From the NCBI GenBank assembly GCA_030643285.1, contig DAOWMC010000032.1, positions 1 through 8,309 of the forward strand: DNA of 8,309 nt, given 5' to 3'. Both the position numbers and the translations under genes were made by a program. Positions 1 to 6,407 of this stretch are shown piece by piece. The notes below the pieces were generated by a model. That model was not told the origin of the DNA. It saw only the letters and a list, made by a program, of their open reading frames with translations, and ran no database searches. The DNA comes from Methanobacteriota archaeon (lineage in GTDB: Archaea; Halobacteriota; Syntropharchaeia; DAOWMC01). Each line of letters opens with the position of its first letter. Positions within the stretch are counted from its first letter, which is position 1.

Positions 1-2
1 AA

Positions 3-176
3 AATAGGGCCAAAGCCATCTGTTCCACAATGGAAAATGTGTTTTTTATAAAACGTACTGTACGTGATTCTACCACCTGACTGAAATCTTGGTAGTGTCC
101 GATCAAGGTACCTTAATAAAATCTTGTTGCCATATCTTTGAATCTGATAAAATGCCACGACATATGGGAAGGATGA
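3..176 (+). pseudogene. Possible decayed 3' end of a DDE transposase
   Basis: Read in one plus-strand frame from position 3, this stretch gives a segment with STMENVFFIKRTVRDSTT, then a TGA at 78-80, and further on KSW, a stop, CPIKV, two stops, and NLVAISLNLIK. The pattern resembles the C-terminal part of IS4/IS5-like transposases, in which a VE..FS.IKR..GDS block containing the catalytic Glu is followed by a SW..Q.KE..LK..V.N block. Four in-frame stops interrupt it before the final TGA at 174-176, so it cannot be a working gene. No terminal repeats or target duplication can be seen because the window is cut at its left edge. The resemblance is from memory of the family and is weak. Ordinary intergenic DNA is a real alternative. 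Confidence 0.25.
53..65. repeat. Short perfect palindrome (ACGTAC-T-GTACGT)
   Basis: Six bases are mirrored exactly around a central T. The palindrome follows directly on an AT-rich run that could be read as a TATA box (43-52). Two other small dyads lie close by: TTCCA/TGGAA at 23-35 and the 10-base palindrome AAGGTACCTT at 105-114. These could be operator-like sites or parts of mobile-element DNA. No gene start lies close enough to decide. Confidence 0.35.
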
Positions 177-226
177 AATTGTGGTGTGTGGGTCGATGCA
201 ATAATTAATGCACTACAATATCTATT

Positions 227-1276
227 TTAACATATCCTTGGAACCGGATCCCCCATAGGCGCCTCTACAATCCTCTTTCCGCCAACAATCGTCTCCATTG
301 CTACGCCTTTGATTTTATTTGTTGCAACACCTATAATTTCAGCATCTTTTCCCTCTTTTGTTTTTCTCAAAGCATCTAAAACTTCTTCTGCCTTTTCAAA
401 AACGACTCCGATTACTGCTTTTCCCTCGTTTCCTATCTCAAGGGCATCCATCCCGAGCATCTCACATGCTGACCTAACTGCTTCTTTTACCTTTATTTTC
501 TCTTCTTTAATCAAAATTCCAACATCTGATTTTTCGCTAAGCTCGTTTAGCGTGTTCGAAAGTCCGCCTCTTGTCGGGTCTTTCATTGATACAATGCCGC
601 CAACTTTCATGGCCTCTCCGATCATACGGTTCAATGGTGCAACATCTGATTTTACTTCACTTTCAAAACCATAACCTCCCCTAAAAGAGAGTAAAGAAAT
701 GCCATGGTCCCCAATCGTTCCAGAAACAATTATTTTATCTCCCTCTTTTAAATTACTGTCTCTTATCCATCTTTCATTTAATTCTCTGTATTTTTTAACT
801 TCCCTTATATTTTCCTCAAGCAACTCTGTTCTCTTTCCGATTGCAGATGTGGTAATCACCATTTTATCGATAGCACCATGTTCCACCACCTTCGTATCTC
901 CGGTGATTATCGGGACATCTGCCTGTACACTTGTCTTTTGCATACTCCCTAAAATCTTTTCCAAATCCTTTAGAAGAAAACCCTCTTCAATGACAAAAGC
1001 AGAAGATAAAGCGATTGGTCTTGCGCCCATTACCGAAATATCGTTTATCGTGCCACTAACAGAAAGGCTTCCTATGTCGCCACCGGGAAAAAATAACGGT
1101 TTAATCGTATGAGAATCAATCGTGAATGCAATGTCATCGATAACTGCAGAGTCATCCAACGCGCTAAGGGGTATCTGGATATCAGAGCGATGGTCAAGGT
1201 ACTTCAACATTTTATCCTTGATTAATCCCTGCATCACCGCTCCGCCGGCGCCGTGGGCAAGCGTTATGTGTTTCAT
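227..1276 (-). CDS. hypE: HypE, carbamoyl-dehydratase for the hydrogenase cyanide ligands
   Basis: HypE accepts a carbamoyl group from HypF on its C-terminal cysteine and dehydrates it with ATP to a thiocyanate. The cyanide is then passed to the HypC-HypD iron complex that builds the Fe(CN)2CO centre of [NiFe]-hydrogenases. It is a cytoplasmic member of the PurM/AIR-synthase fold. Visible landmarks are LAHGAGG (6-12), LDDSAV (40-45), FFPGGDIGSLSVSGTINDI (62-80), VIEEGF (95-100), GDHG (189-192) and MKDPTRGGLS (231-240). The protein ends exactly in PRIC, with the acceptor Cys349 last, so the 3' end is intact. At 349 residues it is slightly longer than compact HypE proteins because of a charged stretch around 148-178. 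The ATG overlaps the stop of the protease gene by four bases (ATGA), and no clear ribosome site precedes it, so translation is probably coupled. It is the last gene of the hydrogenase operon, and no clear terminator follows. Confidence 0.95.
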   Translation of the reverse strand: MKHITLAHGAGGAVMQGLIKDKMLKYLDHRSDIQIPLSALDDSAVIDDIAFTIDSHTIKPLFFPGGDIGSLSVSGTINDISVMGARPIALSSAFVIEEGFLLKDLEKILGSMQKTSVQADVPIITGDTKVVEHGAIDKMVITTSAIGKRTELLEENIREVKKYRELNERWIRDSNLKEGDKIIVSGTIGDHGISLLSFRGGYGFESEVKSDVAPLNRMIGEAMKVGGIVSMKDPTRGGLSNTLNELSEKSDVGILIKEEKIKVKEAVRSACEMLGMDALEIGNEGKAVIGVVFEKAEEVLDALRKTKEGKDAEIIGVATNKIKGVAMETIVGGKRIVEAPMGDPVPRIC

Positions 1277-1728
1277 TTTATCTCATCAAGTACCCTGTCA
1301 ACAACCAGAGGAACTGTTTTTTCAACCTCTTTGGTCATCTCCTCGCTGAATACATCCACCGTCTTGACTTCAATTGCATAGATCACGATCTCTTTTGGCA
1401 TCTTTTCTGGCATAAGTTCATTACCAATCTTAATTACAGTTGGAAGGTTCACTTCATGCATTGATCCTGTGAGATGCACAGTTTCGCTGAAATCTTCAGG
1501 ATAAAGCTTATAGATCTTTCCTACTTTTTCCCCCCTCATTACCGCATCTATTATAACTACCTTATCGTATTCTATGATGATCTCAAGCAGATTTAAACCG
1601 CTCGTGCTTATATCTTCTACATCTATATTTTCATCTTTAATCTTGCCAGCTAGCGCCTGAGCCACATGAAACCCTACACCATCATCTGACATGATAGGAT
1701 TGCCTATACCTAAAACAAGTGTTTTCAC
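1273..1728 (-). CDS. [NiFe]-hydrogenase maturation endopeptidase (HycI/HyaD/FrhD family)
   Basis: This nickel-dependent peptidase removes the C-terminal tail of the hydrogenase large subunit once nickel is in place, which locks the active site. The 151 residues match the family length (about 150-160). The N-terminal motif GIGNPIMSDDGVG (7-19) is clear. The three nickel-sensing ligands of the HybD structure have counterparts here: Asp16 (for Glu16), Asp61 in IIDAV, and His91 in SMHE. The start is a GTG at 1728-1726 that overlaps the mvhA TGA (GTGA). A later ATG at codon 13 would remove the catalytic motif, so the GTG is preferred. Only a weak ribosome site is visible, as expected for coupled translation. 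Lying directly behind mvhA, it is almost certainly dedicated to that precursor. The family name is secure, but the choice among the symbols hycI, hyaD and frhD is arbitrary, so none is given. Confidence 0.92.
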   Translation of the reverse strand: MKTLVLGIGNPIMSDDGVGFHVAQALAGKIKDENIDVEDISTSGLNLLEIIIEYDKVVIIDAVMRGEKVGKIYKLYPEDFSETVHLTGSMHEVNLPTVIKIGNELMPEKMPKEIVIYAIEVKTVDVFSEEMTKEVEKTVPLVVDRVLDEIK

Positions 1729-3179
1729 CTTGTCAACTTCTTGTAAGGCTTCCTGTTTACATCGTAAATATTAACTTCTAAAGGCATCTGACCAGGCAAG
1801 GTATGCGTAGCACAGGCAAAGCAAGGATCGTACGCCCTAAATGCCATTTCTACCATATTTAAAAGTCCGTCATTTACCTCTCCATTTTTTATAAGCCCTT
1901 TTGCTGCATCCCTGATTGACATATTGATAGCGCCAGCATTATTTGTCGTTGCAACAATAAGATTAGCCTTATCGATCAACCCATCTTTATCAAGTTTGTA
2001 ATGATGAATCAATGTTCCACGAGCTGCTTCAACCACGCCTATCCCTTCACCTGGTTCTCCTACAGGGTTTCTAATATCATTTGAGGTTATCTCAGGATCT
2101 TTGATTAATTCCATCACGCGTTCTGTAGCAAAGAGCAGTTCTATCAGGCGGGCCCAATGAAATGCAAGTGTCGAATTAATCGGTTTACCACCCAAAGTTT
2201 CATACATCCGCTTATACTGTTCATCGGCAAGTGGAGTTGCCATACCATCCGAGGCGTTCAGCCTCCCAAGTGGTCCAACCCTATATATTCCACTTTTTTC
2301 ACCGTCTTTGAATCCTTTCCACCCGACACTTTTCAGATATGGGAACTTTGTATAGCTCCACTCTTCAACATGTTCCGAGATATGCTCAAAGTATTCGTTT
2401 CCGTTGAATTTTAAAAATTCTTTTCCTTTTTGATTAGTAACCCGAATCTTCCCATCATAGAAGTTCACCTTGTTATTTTCATCAACCAATCCCATGTTGT
2501 ATGTATTTAACGTGTAAGGATCACTTAATATTATGTCGACGTAATCTTTATTTTGGAGTACTATATCATCAAACAATTTTAAAGTGAACTTTGCAAATTC
2601 GATGCATGATTCATCCATCTCTTCAATTTCATATCTTTCTTCTTCTGTGAGTCCTTTTGATACTCCACCGGGCAGTCCACAAACCGGGTGTGTTGCTTTT
2701 CCACCAAGTATTGCTGTCATCTTCTGCCCATATGCCCGATGCTTTATTACTTCTTTACCAATTTCCAACCCTGCTTTTTCAATCACACCTAAAATATTTC
2801 TTTTATCAGCCGGGGCATCGGGACCGATAATAAAATCCGGTCCTCCAAGGAAATAGAAATGGAGGATGTGGTCATATATGAAGTATCCGCAGTACATCAG
2901 CTCTCTAAGTTTCTTTGCGGCAGAGGGTGGTTCAACATTAAAGGCTTTATCCAATGCCTTTGTGGCAGCAAAATGATGGGCAACCGGACATACCCCACAA
3001 ATTCGAGATGTGATCTGAGGCATATCTTCTGCTCTTCTTCCCTGGGTGAATCTTTCAAATCCCCTAAGTTCGGGAATCTGAAGATAAGCGTTCTCCACAT
3101 TTCCTTTTGAATCAAGGAATATACTAATTTTTCCATGTCCTTCCAAACGAGTTATGGGGTCGATAGTTATTGTCTTCAT
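1725..3179 (-). CDS. mvhA: [NiFe]-hydrogenase large subunit, MvhA type (group 3c)
   Basis: This is the catalytic subunit that splits or forms H2 at a Ni-Fe centre. The 484 residues are close to methanogen MvhA (about 470). The nickel ligands are all present: the N-terminal L1 motif RICGVC (Cys61, Cys64) and the C-terminal L2 motif DPCFACATH (Cys453, Cys456). RLEGHG (11-16) is the conserved N-terminal block. There is no signal peptide. After His459, the usual cleavage point, 25 residues follow, beginning TLPGQMPLEV. This is a normal length for the tail removed by the endopeptidase encoded next. The PVAHHFAATKA stretch after L1 resembles group 3 soluble hydrogenases, and the MvhG/MvhD/HdrA neighbours place it in 3c. 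The ATG overlaps the mvhG TGA by four bases, and a GGAGG site at 3192-3188 lies 8 bases upstream. F420-reducing FrhA is a less likely alternative because no frhB is present. Confidence 0.95.
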   Translation of the reverse strand: MKTITIDPITRLEGHGKISIFLDSKGNVENAYLQIPELRGFERFTQGRRAEDMPQITSRICGVCPVAHHFAATKALDKAFNVEPPSAAKKLRELMYCGYFIYDHILHFYFLGGPDFIIGPDAPADKRNILGVIEKAGLEIGKEVIKHRAYGQKMTAILGGKATHPVCGLPGGVSKGLTEEERYEIEEMDESCIEFAKFTLKLFDDIVLQNKDYVDIILSDPYTLNTYNMGLVDENNKVNFYDGKIRVTNQKGKEFLKFNGNEYFEHISEHVEEWSYTKFPYLKSVGWKGFKDGEKSGIYRVGPLGRLNASDGMATPLADEQYKRMYETLGGKPINSTLAFHWARLIELLFATERVMELIKDPEITSNDIRNPVGEPGEGIGVVEAARGTLIHHYKLDKDGLIDKANLIVATTNNAGAINMSIRDAAKGLIKNGEVNDGLLNMVEMAFRAYDPCFACATHTLPGQMPLEVNIYDVNRKPYKKLTR

Positions 3180-4147
3180 CTTAATGGCCTCCTGTTTATA
3201 AAAGCAGATGGAAGCGAGTATTTATAAAAAGTCCCAACAGGATCTATAACCTGGTCTATCAAACTGTCAACATCCTCTTCGGTCATTTCTTCTTCACCCT
3301 CAACCCCTAAAATAGAAGAAAGTGCAGAAATCATTTTAGCACCTTGATCTGGTGAATTGGGCGTTTTTCCACCACATCCGGTACAGGGCATATTTGCATC
3401 CAGACACCGTGCATCGCATCCACCTCTTGTGGCTGGTCCCATGCATATGATACCTTGTTCTAAAAGACACTTATCCTCAATTTTCTCCACCTCATAGACA
3501 CGTTTTATCTCCTTGATCTTCTTTTCATGTCTTTCAAATTTACATTCATCGCATACAGATCTTAGCGGTGCCAAAATAGACCCTTTAGGCGGAAGGTTGT
3601 TTTGCGCTATGGCATCAATTGCGTCTGAAATTAGTTTTACTGGTGGAGGACAGCCAGGTATGTAGTAATCAACATCAACAACCTGGTCAAGCGTTTTAAC
3701 CGTGTCATAAAATTCCGGAAGGGTTAACTCCCCTTCTTCAACCTTTGTAGAAGTCTTCGGAGTTATCTTTTTTGGGTTTTCTGTAGAGGGGTTGTCTAAG
3801 TATACAACATTGAATACCTCATCTCTATTTGATAGATTCGCTAAACCCGGAATACAGCCCTCGTGAGCACATGAGCCAAAAGCGATCAAGATTTTAGATT
3901 TTTTCCTTAATAGATGTGCCATATACTCATTTTCGGAGGTTCTAATGGATCCGTTAAATAGACATACATCAATGCTCTCGTCGGGCATCGCCTCAACGTC
4001 CTTGTATTTAATATCAATTGCAACTGGCCAGAAAACAATATCAAAAATAGCCGTAACATCAAGGATTTTCTCATCCAGATCCAAAACCGCAATTTCACAG
4101 CCTCCGCAACTTGCAGCCCAGTATAGGGCGAGTTTTAGTTTTTCCAT
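3176..4147 (-). CDS. mvhG: [NiFe]-hydrogenase small subunit, MvhG type
   Basis: MvhG is the iron-sulphur subunit that carries electrons from the Ni-Fe site in MvhA towards MvhD. It has 323 residues, slightly more than the usual 300-310. The proximal cluster ligands are Cys14 and Cys17 (SCGGCE), Cys93 (GSCAHEGCIPG) and Cys166 (PGCPPP). A further eight cysteines in the C-terminal half (199, 202, 227, 235, 244, 248, 255, 258) fit two more [4Fe-4S] clusters, giving the expected three. The split of these eight between medial and distal clusters is inferred. No twin-arginine signal is present, so the enzyme is cytoplasmic. The ATG shares one base with a TAA (TAATG) that ends the shifted reading frame of mvhD. 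A strong ribosome site, GGAGGGTGA at 4159-4151, lies inside the last codons of that frame. The C-terminus (RRPLR) is unremarkable. Confidence 0.95.
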   Translation of the reverse strand: MEKLKLALYWAASCGGCEIAVLDLDEKILDVTAIFDIVFWPVAIDIKYKDVEAMPDESIDVCLFNGSIRTSENEYMAHLLRKKSKILIAFGSCAHEGCIPGLANLSNRDEVFNVVYLDNPSTENPKKITPKTSTKVEEGELTLPEFYDTVKTLDQVVDVDYYIPGCPPPVKLISDAIDAIAQNNLPPKGSILAPLRSVCDECKFERHEKKIKEIKRVYEVEKIEDKCLLEQGIICMGPATRGGCDARCLDANMPCTGCGGKTPNSPDQGAKMISALSSILGVEGEEEMTEEDVDSLIDQVIDPVGTFYKYSLPSAFINRRPLR

Positions 4148-4558
4148 TACTCACCCTCCCTTAAGGGGTTTGGTCCCAATTTTTTAATTTCGTCCACCAT
4201 CTCCTCTACCAACCTGGCAAATTTATCTCCTTCTTCTGCTGAAATCCATTCCAACCTCACGCTCAGGTTCTATCCCCATTTGCTCGATAAGCTTTTTTAA
4301 AAGTGCAATTCTACGCCTTGCCTTAAAATTCCCCTTCTCATAGTGACATTCACTCAAGTGACATCCAGCGATAAGAACGCCATCAAAACCCTTGCTTAAC
4401 GAGTATAAAACAAAAGAAGGATCAACCCTACCAGAACACATTACCTTTATTATTTGAATATTTGAAGGATATGAAATGCGAAAAAGCCCTGCCCTATCAG
4501 CAGCAACATATGCACAACAATCGCATAAAAAACCTGCAATTTTTGGCTCAAAACTCAT
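4147..4558 (-). CDS. mvhD: MvhD, [2Fe-2S] hydrogenase-to-HdrA adaptor, frameshifted
   Basis: MvhD (FlpD family) links the hydrogenase to HdrA through a [2Fe-2S] cluster. Counting from the ATG at 4558, visible cysteines are Cys12, Cys14 and Cys15 (FLCDCCAY), Cys41 (VMCSGRVDP) and Cys66/Cys71 (AGCHLSECHYEKGN), all in family positions. The ATG is chosen over a GTG at 4564 because GGAGGTG (4570-4564) lies 5 bases before it, whereas the GTG would begin inside that site. The ATG follows the hdrA stop by two bases. The uninterrupted frame stops at 4223 and ends in a non-family tail after EPER. In the next frame, from 4260 to the TAA at 4149-4147, 37 codons read VRLEWISAEEGDKF and onward, exactly the usual MvhD C-terminus. 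Both parts together give about 136 residues, the normal length. A net +1 or -2 base change near 4262-4256 explains this. It is either a sequencing error or a recent inactivating mutation. Confidence 0.88.
4151..4159 (-). promoter_or_regulatory. mvhG ribosome binding site (GGAGGGTGA)
   Basis: This purine-rich site lies three bases before the mvhG ATG and inside the final codons of the shifted mvhD frame. It supports the mvhG start and indicates coupled translation with mvhD. Confidence 0.75.
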
Positions 4559-4560
4559 CT

Positions 4561-6306
4561 TCACACCTCCTCTGAAAGGGCATCTATTTGAGCATATATC
4601 AGATCGTCTTTAAATTGGCTCATTAAAATTGCACCTGTAGGACAAGCTGCACCACAGACACCACATCCGGTACAACCGGCCGGATCAATTTTTGCAATAG
4701 CTTTACCCGGTTCAATCTCCTCAAGCTTAATCGCATCGTATGGACATAGAGATACACAGATCCTGCATCTGCCACATAGGTCTTCATCCACAATTCCAAG
4801 TGTATCTTCAGCCAGAATGTATCCCTTTCTCATCATATCGGCTGCCAATCCTGCTGCAATTTTACCATCTGCAATCGAATATCTTATACTCTTTGGACCC
4901 TGAGCACAACCTGCCAAAAAGGCACCGGTCCTTGCTTCAGGTGAAAAATTCAGGTTTAGGTTTAAATCCCTATAAAAACCGTCTTCACTTAGCTCTCTAT
5001 GGAACATTTCTGCCAGCCGTTTTGTGTCTTCATTTGGTTCCATGCCAATTGACAGAATCACCATATCTGCTTTGGTTTGCACGGGATCTCCCGAAATCGT
5101 GTCTTCACAAATAATTTGTAAATCATCGTTTAACTTTTGAACTTCAGCTACCCTGCCCCTTAAAAATTTAACTCCCATCGCAAGCACTTCATTATAAAAT
5201 TCTTCAAATCCCCTATAAGAAGCACGTATATCTATGTAATGAATCGTGATATCAGTTTCAGGATGCATTTTTTTCAGGGATTTTGCCTGCCCAATTGCAT
5301 AATTGCAACATACTAAAGAGCACCATGGGTTTCCTTTATTTATATCACGAGAGCCAACACATTGAATAAAGCTGATGGTATCTGGTACCTTTCCGTCTGA
5401 CGGTCTACGCACTCCAGTACGGCTTGGTTTTTGTTCCAAAAATAACTTTTCCAGCTCAAGCGAGGTTAAAACGTTTTTATGGTCGTAGCTGTACTCGGGG
5501 ATTTTAGCAGGGTCAAAAGGTTTATAGCCAGTTGCTATGATAACCGTGCCCACATTAATCGCTCTTAAAGCGCCATTTTTTCCCTTTATATTGACCGTAT
5601 AATCACCAACATGTCCCAAGGCATCTACTACCTCCGAAGAAAGCATCACATCAATATTCTCATTACAATATACCTCTTCGGGTTTTGGCGTAAGTACACA
5701 ATCTCTACAATCGTGAATACAGCAAATACCACACTCTGTCGTAGGATGTGTCATGCTCACATTAAAAGCCCTTCCGCCTAGTTCCTCATCTCTTTCTACT
5801 AAATATGTATAAAACCCGTTTTTAGCCAAATCCAGCGCCGCACTCATACCCGCTACTCCTCCACCAATTACAAGAGATGTGCGCCCCATCTTTGTCTTTA
5901 TCTCCTGCACGGGCTCGCAGAGCTTTAACTCTGAAATACCACTTTTAACAAGCAATTTCGCCTTTTCGGTGGCAATATCCTTATCCTCATGAACCCATGC
6001 ACACTGCTCACGGATATTTCTTCGAAGATAGAATCCCCTGTTTAAACCACTTTTTTCAAAGGCATTTCTGAATAAATCATCATACCTTTTTGGACTGCAA
6101 CCGGCTATTAAAACTCGATCTACTTTTCCCGTTTCAATATCTTTTTTTATCGCCTCAAGACCGTCGGTACTACATAGATTGTTAGGTACCCTTGAAACAA
6201 CAACCTCGTCCTGATTACCTGCAAAAATAGAAACTGCATCTACATCTACGGTTTTTGAGATTTCCCCATTGCAATCACAAATATAAACACCAATATTTTT
6301 CCCCAT
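4561..6306 (-). CDS. hdrA: HdrA-like FAD/iron-sulphur electron-transfer subunit, short form
   Basis: In methanogens HdrA takes electrons from Mvh through MvhD, splits them at an FAD, and passes them to ferredoxin and to HdrBC. This 581-residue protein has an N-terminal cysteine domain (Cys10, Cys12, Cys45, Cys70, Cys102 and the block NIREQCAWVHE at 97-107). It also has a Rossmann FAD site GGGVAGMSAALDLAKNG (148-164) and IIATGY (256-261). The unusual cluster motif has Cys316, Cys329, Cys333 and Cys334, with the same 13/4/1 spacing as the methanogen enzyme. Two C-terminal [4Fe-4S] motifs follow (Cys511/514/517/521 and Cys545/548/551/555). Methanogen HdrA is about 650 residues. The missing length fits the absence of the inserted two-cluster ferredoxin domain between about 235 and 255. 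A five-cysteine stretch (192-203) is also unusual. The ATG follows AAGGGGGT, four bases upstream. It is the first gene of the operon. A QmoA-like subunit is a less likely reading. Confidence 0.9.
   Translation of the reverse strand: MGKNIGVYICDCNGEISKTVDVDAVSIFAGNQDEVVVSRVPNNLCSTDGLEAIKKDIETGKVDRVLIAGCSPKRYDDLFRNAFEKSGLNRGFYLRRNIREQCAWVHEDKDIATEKAKLLVKSGISELKLCEPVQEIKTKMGRTSLVIGGGVAGMSAALDLAKNGFYTYLVERDEELGGRAFNVSMTHPTTECGICCIHDCRDCVLTPKPEEVYCNENIDVMLSSEVVDALGHVGDYTVNIKGKNGALRAINVGTVIIATGYKPFDPAKIPEYSYDHKNVLTSLELEKLFLEQKPSRTGVRRPSDGKVPDTISFIQCVGSRDINKGNPWCSLVCCNYAIGQAKSLKKMHPETDITIHYIDIRASYRGFEEFYNEVLAMGVKFLRGRVAEVQKLNDDLQIICEDTISGDPVQTKADMVILSIGMEPNEDTKRLAEMFHRELSEDGFYRDLNLNLNFSPEARTGAFLAGCAQGPKSIRYSIADGKIAAGLAADMMRKGYILAEDTLGIVDEDLCGRCRICVSLCPYDAIKLEEIEPGKAIAKIDPAGCTGCGVCGAACPTGAILMSQFKDDLIYAQIDALSEEV
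4564..4570 (-). promoter_or_regulatory. mvhD ribosome binding site (GGAGGTG)
   Basis: GGAGGTG is a perfect match to the archaeal anti-Shine-Dalgarno sequence. It is formed by the last sense codons of hdrA (GAG GAG GTG). It sits five bases before the ATG at 4558-4556 and decides that start over the GTG at 4564, whose first base is the last base of the site. Confidence 0.8.
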
Positions 6307-6338
6307 TTTTACCCCCTTATATTCTAATCATTAACCAC

Positions 6339-6347
6339 TATTAAAAA
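6339..6347 (-). promoter_or_regulatory. Candidate TATA box for the hdrA-mvh operon
   Basis: On the minus strand this reads TTTTTAATA, preceded by a purine-rich AGAAAC that could serve as the BRE. An initiation point about 25 bases further on would lie near 6318, leaving a leader of roughly 12 bases that includes the AAGGGGGT ribosome site of hdrA. Placement is by spacing only. The GATATATC site at 6366-6373 could also serve this strand, with a longer leader. Confidence 0.35.
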
Positions 6348-6365
6348 GTTTCTGGTGATCCTAAA

Positions 6366-6373
6366 GATATATC
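6366..6373 (+). promoter_or_regulatory. Candidate TATA box for hypBF
   Basis: GATATATC, preceded by CTAAA, is the best TATA-like element upstream of hypB. Initiation about 25 bases downstream (near 6392) would give a leader of roughly 15 bases that includes the GTGATC ribosome site. The element is palindromic, so it could act in both directions. Confidence 0.4.
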
Positions 6374-6397
6374 AGTACAAATGATTATCTAAAAGAT

Positions 6398-6403
6398 GTG
6401 ATC
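6398..6403 (+). promoter_or_regulatory. hypB ribosome binding site (GTGATC)
   Basis: GTGATC matches the 3' part of the archaeal Shine-Dalgarno consensus GGAGGTGATCC and lies four bases before the GTG at 6408. It favours that GTG over the in-frame ATG at 6432. Confidence 0.6.
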
Positions 6404-6407
6404 TATC

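Noticed and set aside
70..95. Inverted repeat CTACCA / TGGTAG as a possible terminator hairpin
   Set aside because: The stem is only six bases with a 14-base loop and has no T-run. It lies about 130 bases past the hypE stop, so it is not convincing as a terminator.
1..212. Minus-strand frame free of stops for 70 codons, running off the left edge
   Set aside because: It has no ATG, only an internal GTG at 158-156 without a ribosome site, and no protein family I recognise. The other strand looks more like a transposase remnant. It is kept only as a note in the left-flank finding.
309..1349. Three plus-strand open frames opposite hypE and the protease start (309-674, 699-1112, 1122-1349)
   Set aside because: They lie antisense to well-conserved genes and have no family motifs. 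Their composition is what results from reading the complement of coding DNA.
2157..3136. Open frames overlapping mvhA on both strands (plus 2157-2414, 2584-2856, 2859-3110; minus 2897-3136)
   Set aside because: All sit inside the mvhA coding frame, which carries the L1 and L2 nickel motifs. None shows a recognisable protein.
4223..4564. MvhD as a complete 113-residue protein starting at the GTG
   Set aside because: The GTG begins inside the ribosome site, and the ATG two codons later is better placed. The C-terminal residues after EPER are out of frame with the family.
4740..5114. Plus-strand open frame opposite the hdrA C-terminal ferredoxin motifs
   Set aside because: It is the antisense shadow of two conserved CX2CX2CX3CP motifs and has no ribosome site or similarity that I recognise.
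6381..6392. Tiny leader peptide (ATG ATT ATC TAA) upstream of hypB
   Set aside because: It is three codons long with no properly spaced ribosome site, and it falls at or before the expected transcription start, so chance is the simpler explanation.
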